Source of the DNA: DASSUW01 sp963830725
GTDB taxonomy: Bacteria > Actinomycetota > Thermoleophilia > Solirubrobacterales > Solirubrobacteraceae
Reading direction: 5' to 3'
DNA length: 64,000 nt
Assembly (NCBI GenBank): GCA_963830725.1
Contig: CAWHNO010000016.1
Location: 496,001 to 560,000, forward strand
Part shown: one piece after another, positions 17,304 to 26,396 of the stretch
Layout: each line of letters begins with the position of its first letter
How positions within the stretch are numbered: position 1 is the stretch's first letter
Translations under genes and position numbers: made by a program
Notes under the pieces: model-generated
Seen by the model: the letters and a program-made list of their open reading frames with translations, nothing else
Databases searched by the model: none
What the model was told of the DNA's origin: nothing

Positions 17304-18326
17304 CTACGACACCCCCCACTCGATGACGCCGGCGCCCCAGGTGAAGCCCGCGCCGATGGCGGCGATCAGGACCTTCTGGCCGGGCCGCAGCCGCCCGTCC
17401 TCGCGCAGCAGCGACAGCGTGAGCGGGATCGAGGCGGCCGAGGTGTTGGCCATGTGGGCGACGTAGTCGGCCACGCGGGCGGGCTCGAGGTCGAGCCGCT
17501 CGCCGACGGCGCGGATGATGCGGCCGTTGGCCTGGTGGTAGACGAAGAGGTCGACGTCCTCGAGCTCGAGGCCGGCGCGCGCGACGGCGGCGACGGTGGC
17601 CTCGCTGAGGCGCTTGACGGCGACCATGTAGGTCGAGTGGCCGTCCATCACGAGCACGCGGTCGTCGTGGTTGGCCGTGATGCGGTCGCCGAGCGAGCCG
17701 TCGGCGGCCAGCACGATCGGGCCGATGTCGCCCTCGCCCTCGGCGCCCACGAGCACGGCGCCCGCGCCGTCCCCGAACAGGGCGGCGGTCTTGGGGTCGT
17801 CGAAGTTCGTGATGCGCGTGAGCAGCTCGGCGCCGATCACGAGCACGCGGTCGGCGCGCCCGGTCTCGACCTGGCCGGCGGCCAGGCGCAGCGCGGCGAG
17901 CCAGCCGCTGCAGGCGGCGCCGATGTCGATCGCCCCGGCGTTCTCGGCGCCGAGCGCGTTGGCCACGACCGGCGCGGCGTTCGGCGTGATGTCGTCGGGC
18001 GTCATCGTCGCCACGAGCACGAGGTCGACGTCGCGCGGGTCGACGCCGGCGTCCTGGAGGGCGCGGCGGCCCGCGAAGGTGGCGTACTCGTCCAGCGTCT
18101 CGTTCGGCAGCGCGCGGCGGCGCGACTTGATGCCGGTGCGCTTCTGGATCCAGGCGTCGTCGACGCCGATGCGCGCCGCGATCTCGCCGTTGGGGACGAC
18201 CTCCGGCGGCACGTGGTGGCCGAGACCGATGATGCGCGCGGTGCGCGCCGGCGCCAGCTTCGATCCGTTGCGGGTGGCCTCGCGGGCGATCGTGGCGAGG
18301 TCGGCGGGAAGCTCGGCGCTACGCAT
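17304..18326 (-). CDS. fabH: Beta-ketoacyl-ACP synthase III
   Basis: Starts chains by condensing an acyl-CoA with malonyl-ACP. 340 aa. Catalytic Cys in DIGAACSGW, His in VYHQANGRII, Asn in MANTSAASIP. It has an N-terminal extension of ~25 residues before the fold starts (IIGLGHHVPPEVV). The ATG at 18326 overlaps the end of fabD by eight bases. Confidence 0.95.
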   Translation of the reverse strand: MRSAELPADLATIAREATRNGSKLAPARTARIIGLGHHVPPEVVPNGEIAARIGVDDAWIQKRTGIKSRRRALPNETLDEYATFAGRRALQDAGVDPRDVDLVLVATMTPDDITPNAAPVVANALGAENAGAIDIGAACSGWLAALRLAAGQVETGRADRVLVIGAELLTRITNFDDPKTAALFGDGAGAVLVGAEGEGDIGPIVLAADGSLGDRITANHDDRVLVMDGHSTYMVAVKRLSEATVAAVARAGLELEDVDLFVYHQANGRIIRAVGERLDLEPARVADYVAHMANTSAASIPLTLSLLREDGRLRPGQKVLIAAIGAGFTWGAGVIEWGVS

Positions 18327-19179
18327 GGGCCAACTCCTCGGCCGGGTTCTCGACGGGGCAGTCGGGCAGGATGCGCTTGCCAAGGCGGGCGAGCACCTTG
18401 CCGGGGCCGACCTCCACGAAGCGGCGGCCGCCGGCCTCGTGCAGGGCGATCACGGTCTCGCGCCAGCGGACCGGCTTGGTCAGCGCGGCGGCGAGCTCGG
18501 CGCGCACGTCCTCGAACGGCTCGGTCGACGCGCAGGAGAAGACCGGGAAGGCGGCCTCGTGGACCTCGGTCTCGTCGAGCGCGGCGCGGAACGGCTCCAC
18601 GGCCGGCTCCATGCTCGGCGAGTGGAAGGCGCCGGCGACGTCGACCGCGATCGTGCGCTTGCCGCGCTCGCGGGCGGCCTCCTCGGCCACCTTCAGCTTC
18701 TCGCGCGGGCCGGAGAGGACGACCTGGCCGGGCGCGTTGTCGTTGGCGACGGTGATGCCGGCGGCCTGCGCGACCGCCTCGGCGTCCTCCTGGTCGGCGC
18801 CCACGAGCGCGAGCATCGAGCCGGAGTCGTCGGCCTCGGCCATCAGGGCGCCGCGCAGGACGACGAGCTTGAGCGCGTCGTCGCGCTCGAGCACGCCGGC
18901 GGCGGCCAGCGCGGCGAGCTCGCCGAGCGAGTGGCCGGCGGCGGCCGCGGCGTCGAGGTCGAGCGCGTCCCAGCCGGCGAGGCTGGCGCAGAAGATGGCG
19001 GGCTGCGCGAAGCGCGTCGACTCGCCCGCACGCGGGAACGGGTCCTCCCCCACGAGCGCGATGCAGCGCTCCAGCAGGTCGGGTGCGCGGTCGGCGACGA
19101 GGTCGCGCATGTCGGGTGTCTGGCTGCCCTGGCCGGGGAACAGCACGACCGGGGCGGCGGAATCGGTGATCAGGGTCAC
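18319..19179 (-). CDS. fabD: Malonyl-CoA:ACP transacylase
   Basis: Loads malonyl onto ACP. 286 aa. N-terminal LFPGQGSQTPDM, nucleophile Ser in AAGHSLGELAAL, active-site His in AGAFHSPSME, and C-terminal VGPGKVLARLGKR. Starts with GTG at 19179. First gene of the FAS-II operon, so the operon promoter should lie in 19180-19300. Confidence 0.95.
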   Translation of the reverse strand: MTLITDSAAPVVLFPGQGSQTPDMRDLVADRAPDLLERCIALVGEDPFPRAGESTRFAQPAIFCASLAGWDALDLDAAAAAGHSLGELAALAAAGVLERDDALKLVVLRGALMAEADDSGSMLALVGADQEDAEAVAQAAGITVANDNAPGQVVLSGPREKLKVAEEAARERGKRTIAVDVAGAFHSPSMEPAVEPFRAALDETEVHEAAFPVFSCASTEPFEDVRAELAAALTKPVRWRETVIALHEAGGRRFVEVGPGKVLARLGKRILPDCPVENPAEELAHA

Positions 19180-19230
19180 GCGCCCACCATCACCACGAGG
19201 TACACCCGGTCACAGCGTTGGTACGTGAGA

Positions 19231-19248
19231 ACCCCCCGCCCGGGGGGT
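19231..19248 (-). terminator. GC hairpin between response-regulator gene and fabD
   Basis: ACCCCCC and GGGGGGT form a 7-bp stem with a 4-nt loop. On the minus strand it is followed only by TTCTC, so the tail is weak. It could end the sensor/regulator transcript before the FAS operon. The rest of the ~220-nt gap holds junction-repeat sequence. Confidence 0.35.
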
Positions 19249-19300
19249 GTGGCTCCCCCCGGCCCTACGTTGAGGAATGTTGGGAGCGGCGCGGCGGGAC

Positions 19301-19361
19301 GAACTTCAACTGCGCTGGGTGGGGAGGCGGTGATGCGAAACGTCACGCTCGATCCCCTCGG
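19301..19361 (+). repeat. Junction repeat family B, long copy 1
   Basis: About 61 bp running from TCAACTGCGCTGGGTGGGG to GATGCGAAACGTCACGCTCG and ATCCCCTCGG. It matches 37551-37611 on the other strand with only a few differences. A partial third copy of the central part, TGCGGAACGTCACGCTCGAC, follows at about 19394-19414 and supplies the stop of the response-regulator frame. Confidence 0.75.
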
Positions 19362-19403
19362 CGCGCAGGTGCGTTGATTCCTGCGCGTATGCGGTGCGGA
19401 ACG

Positions 19404-20129
19404 TCACGCTCGACGGCCGGCGACGCCGAGAGTGACGAAATGCACGCCCGCGCTTCCCTCAATGCGCAGTTGACGTTGAGCTACGAGATCAGGCCCAGAC
19501 CGCTGGGCCTTCTGCACCGCCTCAGCACGGTTCCGCACGCCCAGCTTGCGATACAGGGTCGACGTGTGCTCCTTCACCGTATGCGGCGACAGATACAGCG
19601 TGCCGGCGATCTCGCGGTTGGTGGCGCCCGAAGCGATCGCCTCCAGCACCTCGCGCTCCCGCTCGCTCAACGGCGGCCCCTGGGGCGCCTCATGCGGCCG
19701 GAACACGGTCATGCCGAGCCCGACCATGCGCACCGCACCGGCGATGTCGGCCGCCGGCCAGTCCTTGGAGATGAACCCGGCCGCGCCCGCCGCGCGCGCC
19801 GCGTTGGGCGAGATGCGGCCCGCGCCGGAGATCATCAGCACGTTCGTCTGCGGCGAGATCGAGCGCAGCCGCTCGCAGATCTCCGCGCCAGACTCCTGGC
19901 CGACGAAGAGGTCCACCAAAGCGACGTGCGGCTCGTAGCGCTTCGTGAGCGCGATCGCCTCCTCGGAGTTGCGCGCGCTGACGCAGCGCTCGACCCACGG
20001 CTGCTCGCCGAGCATCAGCCGGAAGCCCCAGTGCACGACCTCGTGGTCGTCGACGATCAGCACCCGCAGGCGCCGTTCACCGCTGCCGCCCGTGCTCAGG
20101 CGGCCGGGGTTGACGTCAGGCGTGGTCAA
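19404..20129 (-). CDS. Two-component response regulator, NarL/FixJ (LuxR) family
   Basis: 241 aa. REC domain at ~22-140: acidic pair in LIVDDHE, phospho-acceptor Asp in HVALVDLFVG, and Lys in GFISKDW. LuxR-type HTH at ~150-215 (SEREREVLEAIASGATNREIAGTLYLSPHTVKEH). The start is TTG at 20129, overlapping the kinase gene by 14 nt. The last ~20 residues are encoded by repeat sequence. Cognate output of the upstream kinase. Confidence 0.88.
   Translation of the reverse strand: MTTPDVNPGRLSTGGSGERRLRVLIVDDHEVVHWGFRLMLGEQPWVERCVSARNSEEAIALTKRYEPHVALVDLFVGQESGAEICERLRSISPQTNVLMISGAGRISPNAARAAGAAGFISKDWPAADIAGAVRMVGLGMTVFRPHEAPQGPPLSEREREVLEAIASGATNREIAGTLYLSPHTVKEHTSTLYRKLGVRNRAEAVQKAQRSGPDLVAQRQLRIEGSAGVHFVTLGVAGRRA
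19456..19477 (+). repeat. Short family-B motif (CCCTCAATGCGCAGTTGACGTT)
   Basis: A 22-bp motif ending GCGCAGTTGACGTT near the end of the response-regulator gene. Close versions occur at 42188-42210 (CCCTAAGTGCCGCAGTTGACG + TT) and 37521-37541 (inverted, shorter match). All lie at gene ends. Confidence 0.5.
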
Positions 20130-21228
20130 CCGGCACCGCCAGTCGGACGCGCCAGGTGCCGGGCTCGCGCTCGCCGAACTCGACGATGCCCCCCACCTGC
20201 AGTGCCTCCAGCGCCGCCAGCCGCAGTCCCATTCCGGTCTGGCGCGGCCGGCCCGAGACGCCGTCATTGGCGACCTCGAGCGTGAGCGTCCCGTCGCTCC
20301 GGTCGAGCGTGACCTCTACGCGCGAGGGCCGCGCGTGCTTGTGCGCGTTGCGGACCGCCTCGGCGAGGACGGACTGCGCGAGCGGCTCGACGGTGCGCGG
20401 CACCTCCACCCGCTCAGAACCGCGCGTGAGCTGGATCTGCAGGTCGGGGTGCTCGCGCCGCAGCCGCCCGACCTCCTCGAGCAGGGTCGTGTGCGTCTCC
20501 GGCGCCACCCGTCCGAGCGGCCGCTGGAGCGCGCGCCGCAGGTCGAACAGCGCGGCCTGCAGCTCGGCGGCGATCCGCTCGCGCGCCTCGGGTGACAGCT
20601 CGGCCTGGCTGGAGAACACGAGCTGGACGCCGAACAGCCGCTGGATCACGCCCTCGTGCACGTCGCGCGCGAGGTCGATCCGCTCCTGCAGCTGGCGCGC
20701 CCGCGCGTGCTGGTTGGTGGCCAGCCGCGCGTGGGTGGCCAGCGCGGCGGTCTTGCCGAGCGCCCACAGCGCCTGCCGCTCGCTGTCCTTGAGCGCCTTG
20801 GTGCCCGGGCCGCGGTCGGACAGGATCACCCCGAGCCAGCGCCCGGCCGCCGACATCGGCGTGCACACCAGCGTCGCCTCGCGCAGCAGGTCGCGGTACT
20901 CCTCGGGGACCTCCGGCGTGTCGTCGTCGCGGACCTCGATCACGCGGTCCTCCTCGAGCGCCTGGCGGGCGATCGGGGCCGACTCGACGGTCAGGTGGGC
21001 GTTCTCGAACAGCTCGAGGTCGATCCCGTAGGCGCCCGCGGCGTGCACGCGCCGGCGCGCGTCGTCGTAGCGGAAGATGACGGCGCGGTCCATCGACGCG
21101 ACGCGGCAGGTCGCCTCGCACAGGCGGCTGTAGAAGTCGTCGGTCGAGCCGTCGGCCTCCACGCGCGCGAGCAGCTCGACGAACGTCTCGAGGGCGTCGA
21201 CGGCGACGGTGGGCTCGGCTTGGCTCAT
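20116..21228 (-). CDS. GAF-domain sensor histidine kinase (HisKA_3 type)
   Basis: 370 aa, no membrane segment, so a cytosolic sensor. GAF domain at ~15-175; H-box in IDLARDVHEGVIQRLFG with the phospho-acceptor His at ~195; N-box EAVRNAHKHARPS and G-box TGMGLRLAALEAL of the HATPase. Gene overlaps its response regulator. It starts 14 nt after the sugar dehydrogenase stop, so it may belong to the same transcription unit. Signal unknown. Confidence 0.88.
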   Translation of the reverse strand: MSQAEPTVAVDALETFVELLARVEADGSTDDFYSRLCEATCRVASMDRAVIFRYDDARRRVHAAGAYGIDLELFENAHLTVESAPIARQALEEDRVIEVRDDDTPEVPEEYRDLLREATLVCTPMSAAGRWLGVILSDRGPGTKALKDSERQALWALGKTAALATHARLATNQHARARQLQERIDLARDVHEGVIQRLFGVQLVFSSQAELSPEARERIAAELQAALFDLRRALQRPLGRVAPETHTTLLEEVGRLRREHPDLQIQLTRGSERVEVPRTVEPLAQSVLAEAVRNAHKHARPSRVEVTLDRSDGTLTLEVANDGVSGRPRQTGMGLRLAALEALQVGGIVEFGEREPGTWRVRLAVPVDHA

Positions 21229-21241
21229 CCCCAGGCAGATC

Positions 21242-22253
21242 CTAGCCCTCGGTCAGGCGCAGGACGCGATCGTCGGAGTCCTCCGGCGATCCGCGCCCGT
21301 CGCGGTTGCTGGTCAGGACGTACAGCGCGCCGTCGGGCCCGACGCGCACGGTCCGCAGGCGGCCGTACTCGCCCTCCAGCAGCACCTCGTCCTCGCCGGT
21401 GTCGAGGTCGAGCCGGCGCAGCGCCTCGCCGCGCAGGGTGGCGAAGACGTACTCGCCCTTCCAGAACGTGGCGCCCGAGGGAGCGATCGCCTCCTCGTAG
21501 ACCTTCAGGGGCGCCGTGAAGTCGCCATGGTCGGAGCCGTACACCTCGGGCCAGCCGTAGTTGGCGCCCTCGCGGATCTCGTTGACCTCGTCGAAGCCCT
21601 GCGGGCCGTCGCCGCCGCTCGGCCCGTGCTCGGTCGAGAACAGCCGCGCGGTGTCGGGCTGCCAGTCGAAGCCCTGCGGGTTGCGGTGCCCGAGCGAGAG
21701 GATCTCGGGCCGCACCGGCCCGCCGCGGTACTCCGTCAGGCGCAGGTACTTGCCGTTCAGCGAATCCGGATCCTGCGCCAGCTCGCCGTTCCCGGCGTCG
21801 CCGGTGGCCACGTACAGCGCGCGGTCGGGCCCGAACGCGATCCGGCCCGAGTCGTGGACCGGGCCCGGCCTCGATCGTGCCGTCGATCAGGCTCGCCTCG
21901 CGCGTCAGCCGGTCGTCCTCGAAGCGCCAGCGCTCGAGCTGCAGGCCGTCGGCGGTCGTGAAGTACAGGTACACGAACGGCTGCGACTCGAACTCCGGAT
22001 CGAGCGCCAGGCCCATGAGCCCGCCCTCGCCGAGCGCGCTGACCGGCACCTCGGCGACCAGGCCGCCGTCGAGGAAGCGGATCCGCCCGGGTCGTTCGGT
22101 GACCAGCGCCCGCCCGTCGGGCAGCCAGGCGATCTCCCACGGGACCTCGAGCCCCTCGGCCACCACCTCGACCTCGAGCCCGCCGCGCTCCGGCGCCTCG
22201 CGCTCCTCCTCGCCGCAGGCACCCAGCAGGAGGGCGAGGAGCAGGACTGTCAG
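21242..22253 (-). CDS. PQQ-dependent aldose sugar dehydrogenase-like lipoprotein, frame-disrupted
   Basis: Six-bladed propeller of the soluble glucose/aldose dehydrogenase family. Lipobox LLLGACGEE gives a probable lipoprotein. EVPWEIAWLPDG and GEGGLMGLALDPEF in the first frame; after ~21862 homology moves one frame to ATGDAGNGELAQDP, LGHRNPQGFDW, STEHGPSGGD. One extra base explains it. No ATG/GTG/TTG precedes the signal peptide closely. The likely start is CTG at 22253, overlapping the ligase stop as CTGA. Confidence 0.82.
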
Positions 22254-23722
22254 TCGAGCGGCCAGGTGTGGACGGGCTCGTTCGAGTGCATGTGCTCGCG
22301 GTAGCGAACGGTCATCTCGCGCAGCGCGTCGTCGCGGTCGCGCTTCTCGTACAGCCGGTGGAAGGTGTGCGCCATCCATGTGGCCCCGTTACGGCCCTCG
22401 ACGCAGCGGCGTTCCACGATCCCGAGCAGGCGGTCGCGGTCGGCGGCGTCGATGCCCCAGCGCTCGAGCCCGTCATGCGCCATCGGCAGCAGCCGCCGCA
22501 GCACCAGCTCGGCGGCCGGTACCTCACCGACCCCCGGCCAGTACACGCGGGCCTCGATCCCGTCGCGCGCGCACGCGTGGAAGTTCTCCTCGGCGGCCGA
22601 GAACGACATCTGCGACCACAACGGCCGGTCGTCGTCGGCCAGCACGCGCACGAGCCCGAAGTAGAGCGCGGCGTTGGCGATCGTGTCGACGACCGTCGGG
22701 CCGGCCGGGAGCACGCGGTTCTCCACGCGCAGGTGCGGACGGCCGCGCACGGATTCGTAGATCGGGCGGTTCCAGCGGTAGATCGTGCCGTTGTGGAGCC
22801 GCAGCTCCTGCAGCCGCGGCGTGTCGCCGCGCTCGATCACCTCGACGGGATCCTCGTCCTCGCACACCGGCAGCAGCGCCGGGAAGAACCGGACGTTCTC
22901 CTCGAAGAGGTCGAAGATCGAGGTGATCCAGCGCTCGCCGAACCACACGCGCGGGCGCACGCCTTGGGCCTTGAGCTCCTCCGGACGCGTGTCGGTGGCT
23001 TGCTCGAACAGCGCGATGCGCGTCTCGCGCCACAGCTCGCGGCCGAAGAAGAACGGCGAGTTGGCCCCGACCGCGAGCTGGATTCCGGCGATGCATTGCG
23101 CCGCGTTCCAGTGGTTGGCGAAGGCGGCGGGATCGACGAGCTGGTGCAGCTGCACGCTGGTGCACGCCGCCTCGGGAGCGATCGTGTCGGCGTAGACCGA
23201 CAGCCGCTCGACACCGTCGATCGCCACGTGCAGGTCCTCGCCGCGCGCCGCGAAGATCTGCTCGTTCAGCAGCGCGTAGCGCGGGTTGGCGCTCAGCACC
23301 GAGCCGTCGAGCAGCCGCTCGCTGAGCGTCGGCAGGATGCCGATGAGCAACAACCGGGCGTGGGCCTTCTGCGCGCCCTCCTCCGCGTGATTGAGACTCG
23401 CCCGAATCGTGCGCTCGAGCTCGCTCAGGACATCGCCGCCCAGGCTGTGCGGCGGGATGCCGATCTCGATGTTGAACTGGCCGAGCTCGGTCTGCCAGTC
23501 CGCGTCGGCGATCATCTCCAGCACGTGCTGGTTGGCCAGCGCGGGCTCGCCCGTCTCCTCGGTGATGTTCAGCTCGATCTCGAGCCCGATAGAGCGGCGG
23601 TCGCTGTCGAACCGCGCCTCGGCGAGCATGCGCGCGAACACGTCGAGGCAGCGCTTGACCTTCTCGCGGTAGCGCTTGCGGTCCTCACCCGTGAAAACGG
23701 TGGCGGCAACCTCGTCCCCCAC
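22250..23722 (-). CDS. Glutamate-cysteine ligase family 2 (GCS2) protein
   Basis: 490 aa carboxylate-amine ligase of the GCS2 superfamily (ATP-dependent gamma-glutamyl ligation). SIGLEIELNITEETGEPAL at ~45-65 carries metal-binding acidic residues, followed by FNIEIGIPPHSL, CTSVQLHQLVDP and LRVENRVLPAGPTVVD. In actinobacteria members of this family serve ergothioneine (EgtA), glutathione-like or uncharacterised ligations; egtB-E are not nearby, so the product is open. Confidence 0.82.
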   Translation of the reverse strand: MGDEVAATVFTGEDRKRYREKVKRCLDVFARMLAEARFDSDRRSIGLEIELNITEETGEPALANQHVLEMIADADWQTELGQFNIEIGIPPHSLGGDVLSELERTIRASLNHAEEGAQKAHARLLLIGILPTLSERLLDGSVLSANPRYALLNEQIFAARGEDLHVAIDGVERLSVYADTIAPEAACTSVQLHQLVDPAAFANHWNAAQCIAGIQLAVGANSPFFFGRELWRETRIALFEQATDTRPEELKAQGVRPRVWFGERWITSIFDLFEENVRFFPALLPVCEDEDPVEVIERGDTPRLQELRLHNGTIYRWNRPIYESVRGRPHLRVENRVLPAGPTVVDTIANAALYFGLVRVLADDDRPLWSQMSFSAAEENFHACARDGIEARVYWPGVGEVPAAELVLRRLLPMAHDGLERWGIDAADRDRLLGIVERRCVEGRNGATWMAHTFHRLYEKRDRDDALREMTVRYREHMHSNEPVHTWPLD

Positions 23723-23752
23723 ATGCGGGAGTCTTCCCGCTCGGGGCGTTAA

Positions 23753-24116
23753 TCACAACTCGATGTACGGGAGCAGCCTTCGCTTCCGCACGCAGGAGGG
23801 CGGGACGCCGAAGGCGCGATGGAAGCTCGCCGTGAGATGGCTGTGGCTCGAGAAGCCGACCGCGCGGGCGATCACGGCGACGTCCTCGTCGCCGGCGGCG
23901 AGCCGCTCGAGCGCGGCGCGCAGGCGCAGGTGCGTGCGGTACTCGTGCAGCGTGTAGCCGGTCTGGCGCCGGAACGAGCGCGCGAGGTGGAAGGGCGAGA
24001 CGTTGACGGCGCGGCCGAGGGAAGATGATGTGCGCGACCTCGCCGACCCGGTTCTCCAGCGACCAGCGGACGTCGTCGGGCGCACACCAGAAGGTGCCTG
24101 TCGGCGCACCGGTGAG
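23753..24116 (-). pseudogene. AraC-family regulator remnant (HTH domain only, frame break)
   Basis: The C-terminal double HTH is complete: SPFHLARSFRRQTGYTLHEYR and VIARAVGFSSHSHLTASFHRAFG. Just upstream, in another frame (break near 24020), about 30 residues of the preceding region are visible (TFWCAPDDVRWSLENRVGEV). Then the sequence meets the stop of the FUSC gene, so the sensory half is missing and no start codon is seen. A truncated regulator, possibly plus an assembly indel. Confidence 0.6.
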
Positions 24117-24124
24117 TGAGCCGG

Positions 24125-25219
24125 TTACGCAGGCGTTGGCGAGACGAGCAGCTCTTCGGTGGGGCGAGCGTCGAGCTCGGCCTCGCCGGTCACCAGCTCG
24201 GCGGCGCGCACGAGGTCGGCCGCGGCGGAGCGCACCTGGCCGCGGACGAGCACGAGGTCGGTGCTCGCCTCCGGGATCGCGGCCGCGCTCGCGGCGGCCT
24301 GGACGGCGAGCCGACGGGCGGGCTCGGCGTGCGACGGCGCGTCGTAGGACGCCGCCAGCTCCCAGACCGAGCTCGACAGGTCGCGCACGGCGGAGGGCAG
24401 GCCGGCCGGAACCTCGTCGTGCTCGCGCACGAGGCTCACCACGTGGCGCGCGAGCACGCGCGTGTTGCGGACCGCGTAGTCGATCTGCGGGATGCTGCGC
24501 GCGTAGCGGTCGAGGACCACGCGCGAGGAGCGCCGCGGCGGCGTGAACCGCGCGGTCTCCTGACCGGTGCTGAGCTCGTCCTCGACGGAGCGGATCAGAT
24601 CGTCGATCCCGCGCGTGTCGCTCAGGGCGCGCTCGGCGGCGCCGGGGTCGCGCGCCTCGAGCGCGGTGGCGATCCGCTCGAGCGCGCGGCCGAGCTCGAC
24701 GAACACTGCCTGGGCGGCGCGGCCGGGGGCCAGCGCCGGATCGGGCGGGAAGAGCAGCGAGCTGACGACGAGGGCGACGACGCCGCCGATCGCGCCCTCG
24801 GCGATCCGCGTGGGCGAGAAGCCGTCGGCGGCGCCGGGGTCGATCGCGACGAGCAGGATCGCGGATACGGCCGACTCGACGACGAGGATCTCACCGCCGC
24901 CGAGCGCCATGGCGGTGCCCATGGCCAGCACGACCAGGACGCCGATCTGCCAGGCGCCGGTTCCGATGACCGAGATGATCAGCGAGGCGACGGTGATGCC
25001 CAGCACCACGCCGCCGACGAGCTGGAGCGCGCGGCCGGTACGTTCGCCGTGCGTGACGCCGACGGCGATCACGGCGGCGATCGCCGCGAAGGCGGGCCGC
25101 GGGTCGGGCAGCAGCACGGTCGCGAGCAGCCACGCGGCCATGGCCGCGATCGCGTTCTGCACGATCGGCAGCATGCGCCCGCGCAGGCGCGAGCGTGCGG
25201 TGTCCAGGAAGCGGATCAT
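24125..25219 (-). CDS. FUSC-family membrane protein (aromatic acid exporter-like)
   Basis: 364 aa. Six N-terminal hydrophobic segments in the first ~165 residues (IAAMAAWLLATVLLPDPRPAF, VVLGITVASLIIS, IGVLVVLAMGTAMA, IGGVVALVVSSLLFPP), then a long alpha-helical cytoplasmic part with coiled-coil character. This half-FUSC plan is typical of bacterial 'fusaric acid resistance-like' proteins; substrate unknown. Divergent from the alcohol dehydrogenase gene, 76 nt away. Confidence 0.8.
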   Translation of the reverse strand: MIRFLDTARSRLRGRMLPIVQNAIAAMAAWLLATVLLPDPRPAFAAIAAVIAVGVTHGERTGRALQLVGGVVLGITVASLIISVIGTGAWQIGVLVVLAMGTAMALGGGEILVVESAVSAILLVAIDPGAADGFSPTRIAEGAIGGVVALVVSSLLFPPDPALAPGRAAQAVFVELGRALERIATALEARDPGAAERALSDTRGIDDLIRSVEDELSTGQETARFTPPRRSSRVVLDRYARSIPQIDYAVRNTRVLARHVVSLVREHDEVPAGLPSAVRDLSSSVWELAASYDAPSHAEPARRLAVQAAASAAAIPEASTDLVLVRGQVRSAAADLVRAAELVTGEAELDARPTEELLVSPTPA

Positions 25220-25295
25220 CCAGTACTGATAGTCGGCGATGGCCGGGCGGTTTCCATTGAGAGTTGTTGACCGTGACTGATCTCACAATCGCGCC

Positions 25296-26321
25296 ATGAG
25301 GGCCGCGGTGATGCGCGGCTTCGGCGAGCCGCTGGTCGTCGAGACCGTTCCCGACCCCGATCCGCCGGCCGACGGGGTCGTCGTGGCGGTCCGCGCCACG
25401 GGTGTCTGCCGCAGCGACTGGCACGGCTGGATGGGCCACGACCCGGCGATCTCGCTGCCGCATGTGCCCGGCCACGAGCTGGCCGGCGAGGTGGTCGCCG
25501 CCGGTCCGGAGGTCCGCGGCTTCTCGGCCGGCGACCGGGTGACGGTGCCGTTCTGTTGCGGCTGCGGGCGCTGCGAGCCGTGCCGGCAGGGATGGACGCA
25601 GATCTGCGATGCCGACTTCCAGCCCGGCTTCACAGCGTGGGGCTCGTTCGCCGAGCTGGTCGCGCTCCCGCGCGCCGACCTCAACCTCGTCCGGTTGCCG
25701 GAGTCGCTCGGCTTCGTCGAGGCGGCGAGCCTCGGCTGCCGCTTCATGACCGCGTTCGCGGCGCTGACGGACGTCGTCGCCGGGGACAGGGTCGCGGTGC
25801 ACGGCTGCGGCGGCCTCGGCCTGTCGGCGGTGATGATCGCCTCGGCGGTCGGCGCCTCGGTCGTCGCGGTCGACGTCGATACCGAGACGCTGGAGCTGGC
25901 CCGGTCGCTCGGCGCGGTCTCGGTGGTCGACGCGCGCGAGGGCGACGCCGCCGAGGCGGTGGTCGAGCTGACCGGCGGCGGCGTCCACGTCTCGCTCGAC
26001 GCGCTCGGCAGCGCCGCGACCTGCCGCGGCTCGATCCGCTCGCTGCGCAAGCGCGGCCGCCACGTGCAGGTCGGGCTGATGCTCGACGACGAGCGCGAGA
26101 CCGCGATCCCGATGGACCGCGTGATCGCCTACGAGCTGGAGCTGCGCGGCGTCCACGGCATGGCGGTCGGCCGCTACGACGCGCTGCTGCGGCTGGTCGA
26201 GTCGGGCGCGGTCGACCCGGCCCGCCTCATCGGCCGCACGATCGCCCTCGAGGAGGCGGGCGTGGAGCTCGCCGCCATGGGTTCGTTCGCCCAGCGGGGC
26301 GTGACCGTCATCGAGCCGTGA
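25296..26321 (+). CDS. Zinc-dependent alcohol dehydrogenase (MDR family)
   Basis: 341 aa medium-chain dehydrogenase. Catalytic-zinc ligands Cys in GVCRSDW and His-Glu in PGHELAGEV; four structural-zinc cysteines in CCGCGRCEPCRQGWTQIC; Rossmann motif GCGGLGLSAVMIA at ~165-180; DVDTETLE Asp at the end of beta-2 suggests NAD preference. Oxidises an alcohol, or reduces an aldehyde; substrate unknown. The upstream gap has an imperfect inverted repeat ATTGAGAG...CTCACAAT, a possible operator. Confidence 0.9.
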   Translation: MRAAVMRGFGEPLVVETVPDPDPPADGVVVAVRATGVCRSDWHGWMGHDPAISLPHVPGHELAGEVVAAGPEVRGFSAGDRVTVPFCCGCGRCEPCRQGWTQICDADFQPGFTAWGSFAELVALPRADLNLVRLPESLGFVEAASLGCRFMTAFAALTDVVAGDRVAVHGCGGLGLSAVMIASAVGASVVAVDVDTETLELARSLGAVSVVDAREGDAAEAVVELTGGGVHVSLDALGSAATCRGSIRSLRKRGRHVQVGLMLDDERETAIPMDRVIAYELELRGVHGMAVGRYDALLRLVESGAVDPARLIGRTIALEEAGVELAAMGSFAQRGVTVIEP

Positions 26322-26396
26322 CGCGCGGGCTCGCCCTGTTCGTGGCGGCCATGGTGTGAGCGCCGGCCCCGCGCACGGGGCCGGCGCCACCGATGG

